Source of the DNA: a virus
DNA: 64,000 bases
Reading direction: 5' to 3' (one strand)
Virus record (IMG/VR): IMGVR_UViG_3300019888_000005
Span: 1-64,000 of that record
Shown here: piece by piece, positions 56,318-63,977 of the stretch
Layout: every line of letters begins with the position of its first letter
Position numbering within the stretch: position 1 is the first letter of the stretch
The notes under the pieces: model-generated
Databases searched by the model: none
Seen by the model: the letters and a program-made list of their open reading frames with translations, nothing else
What the model was told of the DNA's origin: nothing
Position numbers and translations under genes: made by a program

Positions 56318-56587
56318 ATGCCCGGACAGAAGATGTCCCATGCCGATGCCGTTGCGGTAGCGATGCAACACATCATGCACCAGAACACCTACGAGAGTAC
56401 CTACGAGGCTGCCGTGTCGTTCGCAAAGTCTCGCGCCGAGAACATGGTGGTCGTGGAGCATTTCGCGGAACGGTTTGCGATCAGGCATCACGAATATCTA
56501 TGGGGACCAGCAGATCTGGATAAGGCGTGGGGTGAACAGCAACGGGCAGTGTTCTCCATCGCAGGCGTACGGAATCCGAGGGATTAA
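56318..56587 (+). CDS. Small hypothetical protein
   Basis: An 89-residue protein (SHADAVAVAMQHIMHQNTYESTYEAAVSFAKSRAENMVVVEHFAERFAI). Helical, His-rich. ATG after GAGGAGG with CCACCC. Unknown. Confidence 0.6.
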   Translation: MPGQKMSHADAVAVAMQHIMHQNTYESTYEAAVSFAKSRAENMVVVEHFAERFAIRHHEYLWGPADLDKAWGEQQRAVFSIAGVRNPRD

Positions 56588-56609
56588 ATATCTCGTAATC
56601 CGTAAATCC

Positions 56610-56639
56610 GTAACATTTTTTATACTGTCCCGATATACT
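56610..56639 (+). promoter_or_regulatory. Phage promoter, GTAACA-type, for the ArdC-like gene and polysaccharide cassette
   Basis: GTAACA (56610-56615), 18 nt, TATACT (56634-56639). GTAACATTTTTTA is shared with the promoter at 41173. Leader GAGGTTCACACGG and CCCCACGGAGG follow. No further terminator or promoter was seen until 63948, so one transcript may cover eight genes. Confidence 0.7.
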
Positions 56640-56687
56640 AAGCAAGAGGTTCACACGGAACCCCAATCAGCCCCACGGAGGCAATTG

Positions 56688-57648
56688 ATGGCCACGTCCA
56701 CATCACAGACTCGCAAGCCGGTGTCCGAAGCTGAGCGCGAGCGTCGATCCACTGCTCGCAAGGCGCAAGCCGAAGCAATGCAGGCGTCCCTCGCCACTCA
56801 GGTCGAGGCAATGGCGTCGGGCGAGCAGTGGAAGGCGTTTCTCGACCACGCGCAATCGTTCCACAAATACAGTTTCTCCAACATGATGTTGATCTTGGCT
56901 CAACATCCCACCGCGACGAAGGTCGCCGGGTTCGACGACGAAGGTCGCCGGGTTCGACCAGTGGTGTGCGAAGGGTCGAGTTCCGCGCAAGGGGGAGAAG
57001 GGGATCAAGATCTACGGCTACTCCGTCAAGAAGACCACCGACGAGGTGACGGGCAAGGAGAAGCGCGAAGTCTACTACCCGCTGTGGACCGTCTTTGCGC
57101 AGGACCAGACGGTCGAGTTCGAGGGTGACGAGATCAAGCTCGGGAACAAGACGATCAAGGTGAAACACCGCGAATCCGAGCATCCCGCCAGGTTGCTGGA
57201 GGGCGAGGACACCGCACAGATCGGCCAGCGGGTCATCAAGTACGTCATAGGTCACGGCTGGAACTTCGAGTTCGAGGATATTGCCGGATCGTCCAACGGC
57301 TACACCACCCAGGACGGCTCCAAGCGCGTCGTGGTGGACATCAAGCTCAGCCCGATCATGGCGGTCAAGACGAGTTTGCACGAGGCAGCGCACATGCTGC
57401 TGCACACCTCCGAGGAGGGCATGAAGACTCTCCGCGATACCGCCGAGTTGGAGGCCGAGAGTGTGGCCTACATCGTGGGCGGATTGCTGGGACTGGACAC
57501 CACCGACTACAGCATCGGTTATCTCACCGGCTGGGCGGAAGGTGACGGCGAGGCTGTCAAGGCCACTGCCACTCGTGTGCTCAAGACGGCACACATCATC
57601 ATCGAGGCGCTCGACCCGAGCACCCCGGAAGCAGAAGAGAAGGAATGA
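56688..57648 (+). pseudogene. ArdC-like antirestriction protein, frame broken by a 22-bp tandem duplication
   Basis: The ATG at 56688 (GGAGG upstream) opens a protein with the ArdC N-terminal ssDNA-binding pattern (FLDHAQSFHKYSFSNMMLILAQHPTATKVAGFD). After two identical 22-bp copies at 56915-56958 the frame is wrong and runs on to a stop at 57128. Deleting one copy restores AGFDQWCAKGRVPRKGEKGI and the rest to 57648, including the zinc-peptidase motif HEAAHMLLH and the late Glu helix TAELEAESVAYIV. Restored length is about 312 residues. ArdC protects incoming DNA from restriction. The gene may be inactive in this isolate or switch on by loss of one copy. Confidence 0.85.
56915..56958 (+). repeat. 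Perfect 22-bp tandem duplication inside the ArdC-like gene
   Basis: Two exact copies of a 22-bp unit beginning GACGAAGGTCGCC and ending GGGTTCGAC occupy 56915-56936 and 56937-56958. As 22 is not a multiple of 3, the duplication shifts the frame. The family-conserved sequence is restored when one copy is removed. Confidence 0.92.
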
Positions 57649-57869
57649 TGATCTTCACCAAGACATCCGTGTTCAGCGGGAAGGCCAACTCGATGGAGTT
57701 GCCGATCACGGAACAGCAGTACGACGAGTGGATGGCGTATCCCCGCCATGAACGTCCATTCGTGCAGCACAGCTTTCCGCAGCTCAATCCCGAGCAGCGG
57801 GAGTTTCTCATCAACGGCGTCACGCCTGATGAGTGGTTGGAAGCATTCGGAACCGAGGAGGACAGCTGA
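57645..57869 (+). CDS. Small conserved protein of the antirestriction operon
   Basis: A 74-residue protein. LPITEQQYDEWMAYPRHERPFVQHSFPQLNPEQREFLINGVTPDEW (read in parts) follows a pattern common in phage and plasmid proteins: LPIT-x-EQ, W, IQ..FP.L....REFL..G.TP.EW. Coupled to the ArdC-like gene by TGATG and to the next gene likewise. Function unknown, but the link to ArdC suggests plasmid-like origin. Confidence 0.7.
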   Translation: MMIFTKTSVFSGKANSMELPITEQQYDEWMAYPRHERPFVQHSFPQLNPEQREFLINGVTPDEWLEAFGTEEDS

Positions 57870-58168
57870 TGGGCGGTCAAGAGTTCTACGAGATGGCTAC
57901 GGGAGCGTCGATGGGGGAGGCATTCACCAAGGCTTTCGACCAGGCGCAGTGGGAGTACGGCCACGGTGGCTACACCGGCAGCATTGCCGAGAAGCCCGGA
58001 GCGCATCTCCTTCAGCGCGAAGAATTACCGGACGAGAAGGCTGCGATGGTGGTAGCCGAGAAGATGTTGCGGGGCGACGATCCGATAGCCAACGACAAGT
58101 GGGGCCCAGCGGCGTGCCTGTCGATCCAGGGTGGTAAGTGGTTGTTCTTCGGGGTGGCGTCATCGTGA
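57869..58168 (+). CDS. Conserved hypothetical protein
   Basis: A 99-residue protein. GASMGEAFTKAFDQAQWEYGHGGYTGSIAEKPG matches a pattern in plasmid and phage proteins (A..A....HG..GY.GTIAEK). The C-terminal KWGPAACLSIQGGKWLFFGVAS is a beta pair. GTGA overlap with the sugar dehydrogenase. Confidence 0.68.
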   Translation: MGGQEFYEMATGASMGEAFTKAFDQAQWEYGHGGYTGSIAEKPGAHLLQREELPDEKAAMVVAEKMLRGDDPIANDKWGPAACLSIQGGKWLFFGVASS

Positions 58169-59478
58169 CTGAGATGATGGTCGAGGTGATGGTCGAGGAG
58201 GATGTACTCCTCCCGCTTCGTGGGCAGACGGTTGTCGTGGTGGGGATGGGTTACGTGGGCTTGCCCACGGCGCTGTCTCTGGTGAGCAAGGGTGCGCGAG
58301 TGATGGGGCTCGACGCCAGTGCCGCTCGACTGCGCAATATTCACCATGGCAGCGTCGATCTCTCGGCGCGGGACATGGAACGGCTGCGTCAGTATCGCTC
58401 CGGGGCTCAACTGGACTTGTCGGAGGACCCCGAGGTGCTCTCCGATGCGGATTACGTCGTGATCTGTGTCCCGACTCCGGTGGACGATTACCAGGCCCCG
58501 GACCTCGCGGCGCTTCAGGGTGCCTGCGACAGCGTAGTGGAGCGAGCGAAGGCGGGGCAGACGATCATCCTGACCTCGACCACCTATGTGGGGTGCACGC
58601 GCAAGATGTTGGTCGAGCCGCTTGCGGCACGCGGTCTGGTTGCGGGACAGGACATCTCGGTCGTCTTCAGTCCCGAGCGCATCAATCCTGGTGTCGCAGA
58701 CCACATGCCGGAGCTGACGCCTCGTGTGGTGGGTGGCACGACCGCCAACTGCCTGTTGGCGGGACAGGAGTTTCTGTCTCATATATCCAGCACGGTGCAT
58801 GTGGTGACGTCGCTGGAGACAGCCGAGATGACCAAGCTCATGGAGAACACCTTTCGGGCGGTCAACATCGCATTGGCCAACGAATTCTCCGATGTAGCCA
58901 ACGAGCTGGGTGTGGACATTGTGGAGGCGGTCGATGCTGCTGCCACCAAGCCGTACGGGTTCATGGCGTTCTACCCCGGAGCCGGGGTGGGTGGGCATTG
59001 CATTCCGTGTGATCCGCACTATCTGCTGTGGCAGCTTCGTGGGCGGCGCGTCATCGCTCCGGTGATCCAGTCGGCCATGGAAGCCATCTCGGTGCGTCCT
59101 CGTCGGGTGGTGGAGCGTGCCCGGATGGTGCTGGGTGAGTCCGGTCGTACTCTGGCGAACGCTCGTGTGCTGGTGGTGGGCGTGACGTACAAACCAGGGG
59201 TGGCAGATGTGCGGGAATCTCCGGCACTGGAAATCATCGACGGGCTGATGCACCTCGGGGCCAAGGTGTCCTACGTGGACCCCTTCGTTCCTGCGTTGGA
59301 TACTCCGCTCGGAGGACGCTTGCTCAGTCAGACGAACGCGGATCAGTTCGCGAAGATTTGGGACTTGGTGATTGTGCACACTGTGCACCCCGGACAGGAT
59401 TACGGGTGGCTGGAAAACAGCTTTGCCGTACTGGACACGACCTACCGTTTGGACTTCCCGAACCGGCACGTGCTGTGA
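58165..59478 (+). CDS. UDP-sugar 6-dehydrogenase (UDP-HexNAc type)
   Basis: A 437-residue NAD-dependent enzyme of the UDP-glucose/UDP-GlcNAc/GDP-mannose dehydrogenase family. GMGYVGLP (27-34) binds NAD. VICVPTPVDDYQAPDL, VVFSPERINPG and PRVVGG are closer to WbpA/WecC-type UDP-N-acetylhexosamine dehydrogenases than to UDP-glucose dehydrogenase. The catalytic Cys is 279 in GVGGHCIPCDPHY. It oxidises C6 to make a UDP-uronic acid for the glycosyltransferase encoded next. GTG start inside the previous stop; GTG of the next gene overlaps its end. Confidence 0.9.
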   Translation: MTEMMVEVMVEEDVLLPLRGQTVVVVGMGYVGLPTALSLVSKGARVMGLDASAARLRNIHHGSVDLSARDMERLRQYRSGAQLDLSEDPEVLSDADYVVICVPTPVDDYQAPDLAALQGACDSVVERAKAGQTIILTSTTYVGCTRKMLVEPLAARGLVAGQDISVVFSPERINPGVADHMPELTPRVVGGTTANCLLAGQEFLSHISSTVHVVTSLETAEMTKLMENTFRAVNIALANEFSDVANELGVDIVEAVDAAATKPYGFMAFYPGAGVGGHCIPCDPHYLLWQLRGRRVIAPVIQSAMEAISVRPRRVVERARMVLGESGRTLANARVLVVGVTYKPGVADVRESPALEIIDGLMHLGAKVSYVDPFVPALDTPLGGRLLSQTNADQFAKIWDLVIVHTVHPGQDYGWLENSFAVLDTTYRLDFPNRHVL

Positions 59479-60821
59479 TTGCGATGCTCGCTTCGGCGAG
59501 AAACGGTGTGCGGGAAAGTCCTGTATCTCGTTCCGGGAGAAGCACTTTCCAAGTGGTGCTGTTGTGCATCTTCGGTGTCGTGGTCATTGGGATCATCGTG
59601 CTGAAGGTTTACACCTACTCCAACTTGGTGAAGGACCCCATATTCGCCGTCTACAGCGTGACGATCACCACGTTCATTCTCTCTCGTTTCGGGTTGGGAT
59701 GGCTGTACCTGCGTGCCCGCTCCAGGATTGTGACGGGGGAGGCAGCAGAACAGCTCTACTACGAGCCGACAGTGGCGATCATCGTTCCCGCCTACAACGA
59801 GCCGGACATCGCTGCCACCATCAGGGCGTGCGTGAGTGTCGATTACCCCAAGGGCAAGCTGAAAGTGGTTGTGGTGGACGACAAGTCCACCGACAACACC
59901 CTGGAGCTGATTTATCGAGCGCAGATCGACCTCGAAGACGACGAGTTCATTACAGTGATCCCGTTGGTCGTCAACGGGGGCAAGCGGCACGCCCTGGCGG
60001 CGGGGTATGCGGCACTGGAACCTGAGGATGGGGAAATCTGCGTCTTTATCGACTCCGACAGCCAGGTGACTGCGGAGGGCGTCACCAAGTTGGTGGCATA
60101 CTTCCGCGATGCCACGGTTGGGGCCGTAGCGGGCCATACGGACGTGGCAAACCGCCAGACGAACATCCTCACGCGGATGCAGGCCATGCAGTACTACATC
60201 GCCTTTCGGATCTACAAATCAGCCGAGGCGCTGTTCGGGTGTGTCACGTGTTGCTCGGGATGTTTCTCGGGGTATCGCCGGAGTGCGTTGGAGCCGATTC
60301 TCGACCCCTGGTTGAAGCAGAGCTTCTGCGGGATGTTGAGCACCTACGGGGACGACCGGAGCTTGACGAACTTCCTGCTGCCCGATTGGCGGATTCTGTA
60401 TGCCCCGGACGCTCAGGCATACACGAACGTGCCCGAACATCTGAGGCAACTGCTCAAGCAACAACTGCGGTGGAAGAAGAGCTGGTTGCGGGAGTGCACT
60501 CGTGCCGCGAAGGTGATGTGGCGCAAGCACCCGATCATGGTGGCGTTGTTCTATCTCGGGTTCATTCTGCCGCTGCTTGCTCCGCAGGTCGTTTTCCGAG
60601 CCATGGTAGTGCAGCCGTATTTCATCAACGAATTGCCGGTCTGGTATTTCGGTGGAGTGGCTGCGATGGCGGTCATGTACGGGATCTATTACCGCGCGCA
60701 TCAAAGCGAAAAGCGTTGGTATCAAGGAATTTTCTTCACTCTGTTCTATACAGTCATTCTCGTCTGGCAACTGCCCTACGCAATGGCCACCATCCGGGAT
60801 TCGAAATGGGGGACTCGCTGA
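59475..60821 (+). CDS. Membrane processive glycosyltransferase, hyaluronan/chitin synthase-like (GT2)
   Basis: A 448-residue integral membrane GT2 enzyme. Two N-terminal membrane helices (about 26-45 and 57-77) are followed by the GT-A domain: IIVPAYNEP (102-110), VVVDDKSTD (Asp 135-136), FIDSDS (Asp-x-Asp at 193-195), SGCFSGYRR acceptor site, GDDRSLTN (catalytic Asp, 292-299) and QQLRW (329-333). Three or four C-terminal helices complete the channel. This set defines synthases that build and export a beta-linked polymer in one step (hyaluronan, chitin, NodC, PgaC). GTGA overlap with the dehydrogenase. Confidence 0.9.
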   Translation: MIAMLASARNGVRESPVSRSGRSTFQVVLLCIFGVVVIGIIVLKVYTYSNLVKDPIFAVYSVTITTFILSRFGLGWLYLRARSRIVTGEAAEQLYYEPTVAIIVPAYNEPDIAATIRACVSVDYPKGKLKVVVVDDKSTDNTLELIYRAQIDLEDDEFITVIPLVVNGGKRHALAAGYAALEPEDGEICVFIDSDSQVTAEGVTKLVAYFRDATVGAVAGHTDVANRQTNILTRMQAMQYYIAFRIYKSAEALFGCVTCCSGCFSGYRRSALEPILDPWLKQSFCGMLSTYGDDRSLTNFLLPDWRILYAPDAQAYTNVPEHLRQLLKQQLRWKKSWLRECTRAAKVMWRKHPIMVALFYLGFILPLLAPQVVFRAMVVQPYFINELPVWYFGGVAAMAVMYGIYYRAHQSEKRWYQGIFFTLFYTVILVWQLPYAMATIRDSKWGTR

Positions 60822-62425
60822 TGTTCGGAATGCGTTTGAAATCATTACGACGACGGACTGTGGTGTTCGTCGTGTCGGCGTCGACAACCGTCATGGTGTT
60901 GAGCCTGGTCGTGCTGTATCTTCTCGTGCCGGGGTCGTGGCAATGGAATCATGCAGCGGCCAGAGTCAATACGATCAGATCCAACGTCGTGGAGCAGGTC
61001 GTTGCCGTCACTCCCGCCACTTCATCGCAAGCATTGGTCGATCGACTCAAGACAGCGAGCACCAGCTCGCAGAGTGCGCCGATCATCTTGACCTATCACG
61101 ACGTCGGCTATCGGCAGAACGACTACACGGTCACTCCCGAGGTGTTCGCCGCACAGATGAAGTTGCTCGCGGACGGTGGGTGGTCCACGCTGACTGCCGA
61201 TCAGCTCTCCGCGTGGCTCAAGGGCACCCCGTTGCCACCACACAGTGTGATGATCACGTTCGACGACGGTGTGCGGGGGGTGTGGAAGTATGCGGACAAC
61301 ATTCTTGCTGCCAACCATCAGCACGCGATTGCGTACATCATCACCGGGTTCGTGGGGACGAATGTGCCCTACTACATGACATGGGAAGAGATTCAGGCAC
61401 TTCAGAAGTCGGGTCGATGGGACATCGAGGCTCACACCCACCTCGGTCACGTGAACATCAAGACGGACGAGAACGGTACACCGGGGCCGTTTCTGACCAG
61501 TCTGCAATGGCTTCCGGATCAACACAGGATGGAAACTGCTGACGAATACCATGTGCGTATTCTCGGCGACTTGGTGGAGTGCAAGAGACAGCTTGTCGAT
61601 CACGGCATTCCGTCTCCGAACTTCTTCGCCTATCCGTACTCGGCGCACACCGATGCACCGTCTGGCACCAACTTGTTGAGGGATACGGTGGGTTCGTTGT
61701 TCCAGGCAGCGATGCTCGACCAGGCAGGTTCTGTCTCTACCACCACCACTACCAATCTCAGCGATTTCAATATCGGTCGTATGGATATCACGAGCAAGGT
61801 CTCTCTGGAGACGTGGGTGAATTATCTGCGTGATGCCAGTCCGTTGAATCCGGTTGGCTTGCGTCCGTTCGCAATGGCAGGTGACTGGATCACCGACGAC
61901 GACCGATTCAAGGCCCAGTTACCCATCGAGAATCCCGATCAGGTGCTGCGGCTCGATCCTGGTCCGCACGCCTATACGGGGCGCATCTTCGCTCGGTTCC
62001 GCAGCAGTATGTGGAACACCTACACGGTGAGCGTGAGGGTCGGCGGGTTCGTCGCACCAGCAGACGGGATGACGGTGGGACTGATTGCCCTGTCGGGTAA
62101 TTGGGACAATCAGGTGGATGTCACGATCAGCGACGGTTACTTCCAGGTTCGTCGGGGGATGGACAAGAACAACATCGTCACCACCGGGAATCTCGCCCCG
62201 GACAGTGCTTACACTGTCGTCATCGCAGTACATCCCGAGGGCGTCACAGTGGCTGTTGGTGGACGGCAGGTGTACGCCTTCGTCATACCTCCGGTCAGCT
62301 TGGACGTGTCGGTTGCTGCGCCCAACAGCCCGCGCGCCGTTGCGGGTGGTATCGAACTCAGCGCCAACCGAGAGTTCGAAACCAGTCCCGTACCTCAGTT
62401 CAGTGATCTCAAGGTGGATAAATGA
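60821..62425 (+). CDS. Membrane-anchored polysaccharide deacetylase with C-terminal lectin-like domain
   Basis: A 534-residue protein. Residues 14-36 are a membrane anchor. A NodB/PgaB-type deacetylase follows: APIILTYHDVG (87-96), ITFDDG with the metal Asp (145-150), EAHTHLGH with the metal His residues (203-210), then FFAYPYSAH. A Ser/Thr-rich linker leads to a beta-sandwich (about 370-534) resembling a laminin-G/concanavalin fold and ending FSDLKVDK. It would remove acetyl groups from a GlcNAc polymer outside the membrane, as PgaB and IcaB do. TGATG to the synthase. Confidence 0.88.
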   Translation: MFGMRLKSLRRRTVVFVVSASTTVMVLSLVVLYLLVPGSWQWNHAAARVNTIRSNVVEQVVAVTPATSSQALVDRLKTASTSSQSAPIILTYHDVGYRQNDYTVTPEVFAAQMKLLADGGWSTLTADQLSAWLKGTPLPPHSVMITFDDGVRGVWKYADNILAANHQHAIAYIITGFVGTNVPYYMTWEEIQALQKSGRWDIEAHTHLGHVNIKTDENGTPGPFLTSLQWLPDQHRMETADEYHVRILGDLVECKRQLVDHGIPSPNFFAYPYSAHTDAPSGTNLLRDTVGSLFQAAMLDQAGSVSTTTTTNLSDFNIGRMDITSKVSLETWVNYLRDASPLNPVGLRPFAMAGDWITDDDRFKAQLPIENPDQVLRLDPGPHAYTGRIFARFRSSMWNTYTVSVRVGGFVAPADGMTVGLIALSGNWDNQVDVTISDGYFQVRRGMDKNNIVTTGNLAPDSAYTVVIAVHPEGVTVAVGGRQVYAFVIPPVSLDVSVAAPNSPRAVAGGIELSANREFETSPVPQFSDLKVDK

Positions 62426-63174
62426 TCTTACGTGCCCTGGTCGCAAGTGCAGCGATGCTCGCCGTTGCGGGTGGATGCACTGAATCTCCGGTACAGGTGA
62501 CACCCACCGCGTTCGTCCCGTTGTCCGACAATTTCCACGGGCCCGACGAGTTGATCCTGTCGGAGTTCAACCACCCCGACACGGTGGCGCAGCGGGACGA
62601 CAACTGGGACGTGACGAGTGGATCGTTGTATCGCTCCAACGACACCGGGTGGACGGGGCGACTGGACAAGAGGTCCAAGATGGCGACCGATTCGCAGGTG
62701 TTCCGCATGGTGTCCGTGCGGCGGGATTTCGGCGATGTGACCATGTCCTTGCGGTTGCGCGTGAACGACATGGTGGAGAGTAACGGCACTCCGGCACAGG
62801 ATTTCGATGGCGCTCATATCTGGCTGCGCTATACAGGTGAAACGTCGTTGTACGCGATCTCGGTGGACCGTCGAGACGGAGCGATGGTCATCAAGAAGAA
62901 ATGCGTGGGGGGTACGGACAACGGCGGTACTTACTATGATCTCGTTCCGTTGAACACCGATAATCCCATCCGAATGGGCCAGTGGGAAAGTATCGTGGCG
63001 ACGGTGAGGAACATGCCGGACGGCACCGTGAAGGTCACTGGTGATCGAGACGGTACGCATGTCGAGGCGGTGGACAGCGGTCAGGGGTGTGCCCCCATCA
63101 CAGGCACTGGTGGCGTGGGCATTCGCGGCGACAATGCCGAATTGCAGTTCACCGATATCGAGGTCGGGCAATGA
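62422..63174 (+). CDS. Lectin-like lipoprotein of the polysaccharide cassette
   Basis: A 250-residue protein. MILRALVASAAMLAVAGGC is a lipoprotein signal with Cys 19. The body is a beta-sandwich (DNWDVTSGSLYRSNDTGWTG, HIWLRYTGETSLYAISVDRRDG, GVGIRGDNAELQFTDIEV) like laminin-G/concanavalin polysaccharide-binding folds. It is paralogous to the next gene and ends like the deacetylase. It may hold the new polymer at the surface or cut it; no catalytic Glu pair was identified. ATGA start. Confidence 0.78.
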   Translation: MILRALVASAAMLAVAGGCTESPVQVTPTAFVPLSDNFHGPDELILSEFNHPDTVAQRDDNWDVTSGSLYRSNDTGWTGRLDKRSKMATDSQVFRMVSVRRDFGDVTMSLRLRVNDMVESNGTPAQDFDGAHIWLRYTGETSLYAISVDRRDGAMVIKKKCVGGTDNGGTYYDLVPLNTDNPIRMGQWESIVATVRNMPDGTVKVTGDRDGTHVEAVDSGQGCAPITGTGGVGIRGDNAELQFTDIEVGQ

Positions 63175-63935
63175 GTTGGTGGCACCCCGTCAAGCCGAGC
63201 CCTGCTCCGGTTTCCGCTCCGATCCCGATGACACAAGGAAGCGATCCCATGACAAGCACACTGCTCACAGATTCGTTCGTCGGGCCGGATGGATTCATCT
63301 GTTCCGAGACGCATCAAGCACCCCCCGGCTCGCTGTGGGTGCTGACCAGTGGTTCGCTGTTCCGAAGCAACAACGAGGGGTGGACGGGGAAACCGAACAC
63401 CGGAAACCCTCCGGACAGCGGCAGCACACCGACAGGGGTCACGGACTCGTCCATCTTTCGAATGACCACTGCCGCAACCAATTTCGGCAACGTCGACATC
63501 TCGCTGTTTCTGCGGGTAGACGCTTTCGTCAGCGACAGCCAGACTCCAGCGGTTCCTTGGGACGGTGCGCACATCTGGGTTCGGCATCAGTCGCCGTTCC
63601 AGCTCTATGCGGTCAGCGTATGTCGTCGAGACGGCACGATGATCATCAAGAAGAAGATCAAGGGAGGTCCCGATCCCAGTGCTGGGGGCACCTATTACGA
63701 TCTCAGTCCGTCTGTTGGCCCTGCGCCTGTGGTGCTCGGCAAGTGGATGCATGTCGTGGTGTCCGTTCGCGATCTTGCCGATGGCAGCGTGTCGATCACT
63801 GCCGTGCGTGACGGCTACAAGGTGTCCGCCGTGGACAAGGGAACTGGCGCGCCTCCTCTTCGAGGCAGCGCGGCCTTCGGGATTCGGGGCGACAACGTGG
63901 AACTCCGTTTCGCCTCGGTCGGGGTTCAGGGCTGA
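63171..63935 (+). CDS. Lectin-like protein, paralogue of the lipoprotein upstream
   Basis: A 254-residue protein. Its beta-sandwich (LWVLTSGSLFRSNNEGWTG, GAHIWVRHQS..LYAVSVCRRDGTMIIKKK, FGIRGDNVELRFASV) is clearly duplicated from the gene before. It has no signal peptide: ATG 63171 is fixed by an ATGA overlap, with ATG 63249 after AAGGAAG as an alternative that keeps the whole domain. It may stay in the cell or be a virion part binding the same polymer. Confidence 0.75.
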   Translation: MSWWHPVKPSPAPVSAPIPMTQGSDPMTSTLLTDSFVGPDGFICSETHQAPPGSLWVLTSGSLFRSNNEGWTGKPNTGNPPDSGSTPTGVTDSSIFRMTTAATNFGNVDISLFLRVDAFVSDSQTPAVPWDGAHIWVRHQSPFQLYAVSVCRRDGTMIIKKKIKGGPDPSAGGTYYDLSPSVGPAPVVLGKWMHVVVSVRDLADGSVSITAVRDGYKVSAVDKGTGAPPLRGSAAFGIRGDNVELRFASVGVQG

Positions 63936-63947
63936 TGATCTGATCCG

Positions 63948-63977
63948 GTAACGCTTCTCCGAGTATCTCGATATATT
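63948..63977 (+). promoter_or_regulatory. Phage promoter, GTAACG-type, closing the polysaccharide cassette
   Basis: GTAACG (63948-63953), 18 nt, TATATT (63972-63977), after which GAGACACAC resembles the start of other leaders (GAGGCACAC at 49224). It opens the next unit beyond the window. Confidence 0.68.

Noticed and set aside
58012-59469. A 485-codon leftward frame opposite the sugar dehydrogenase
   Set aside because: Shadow frame; the dehydrogenase on the other strand has complete family motifs.
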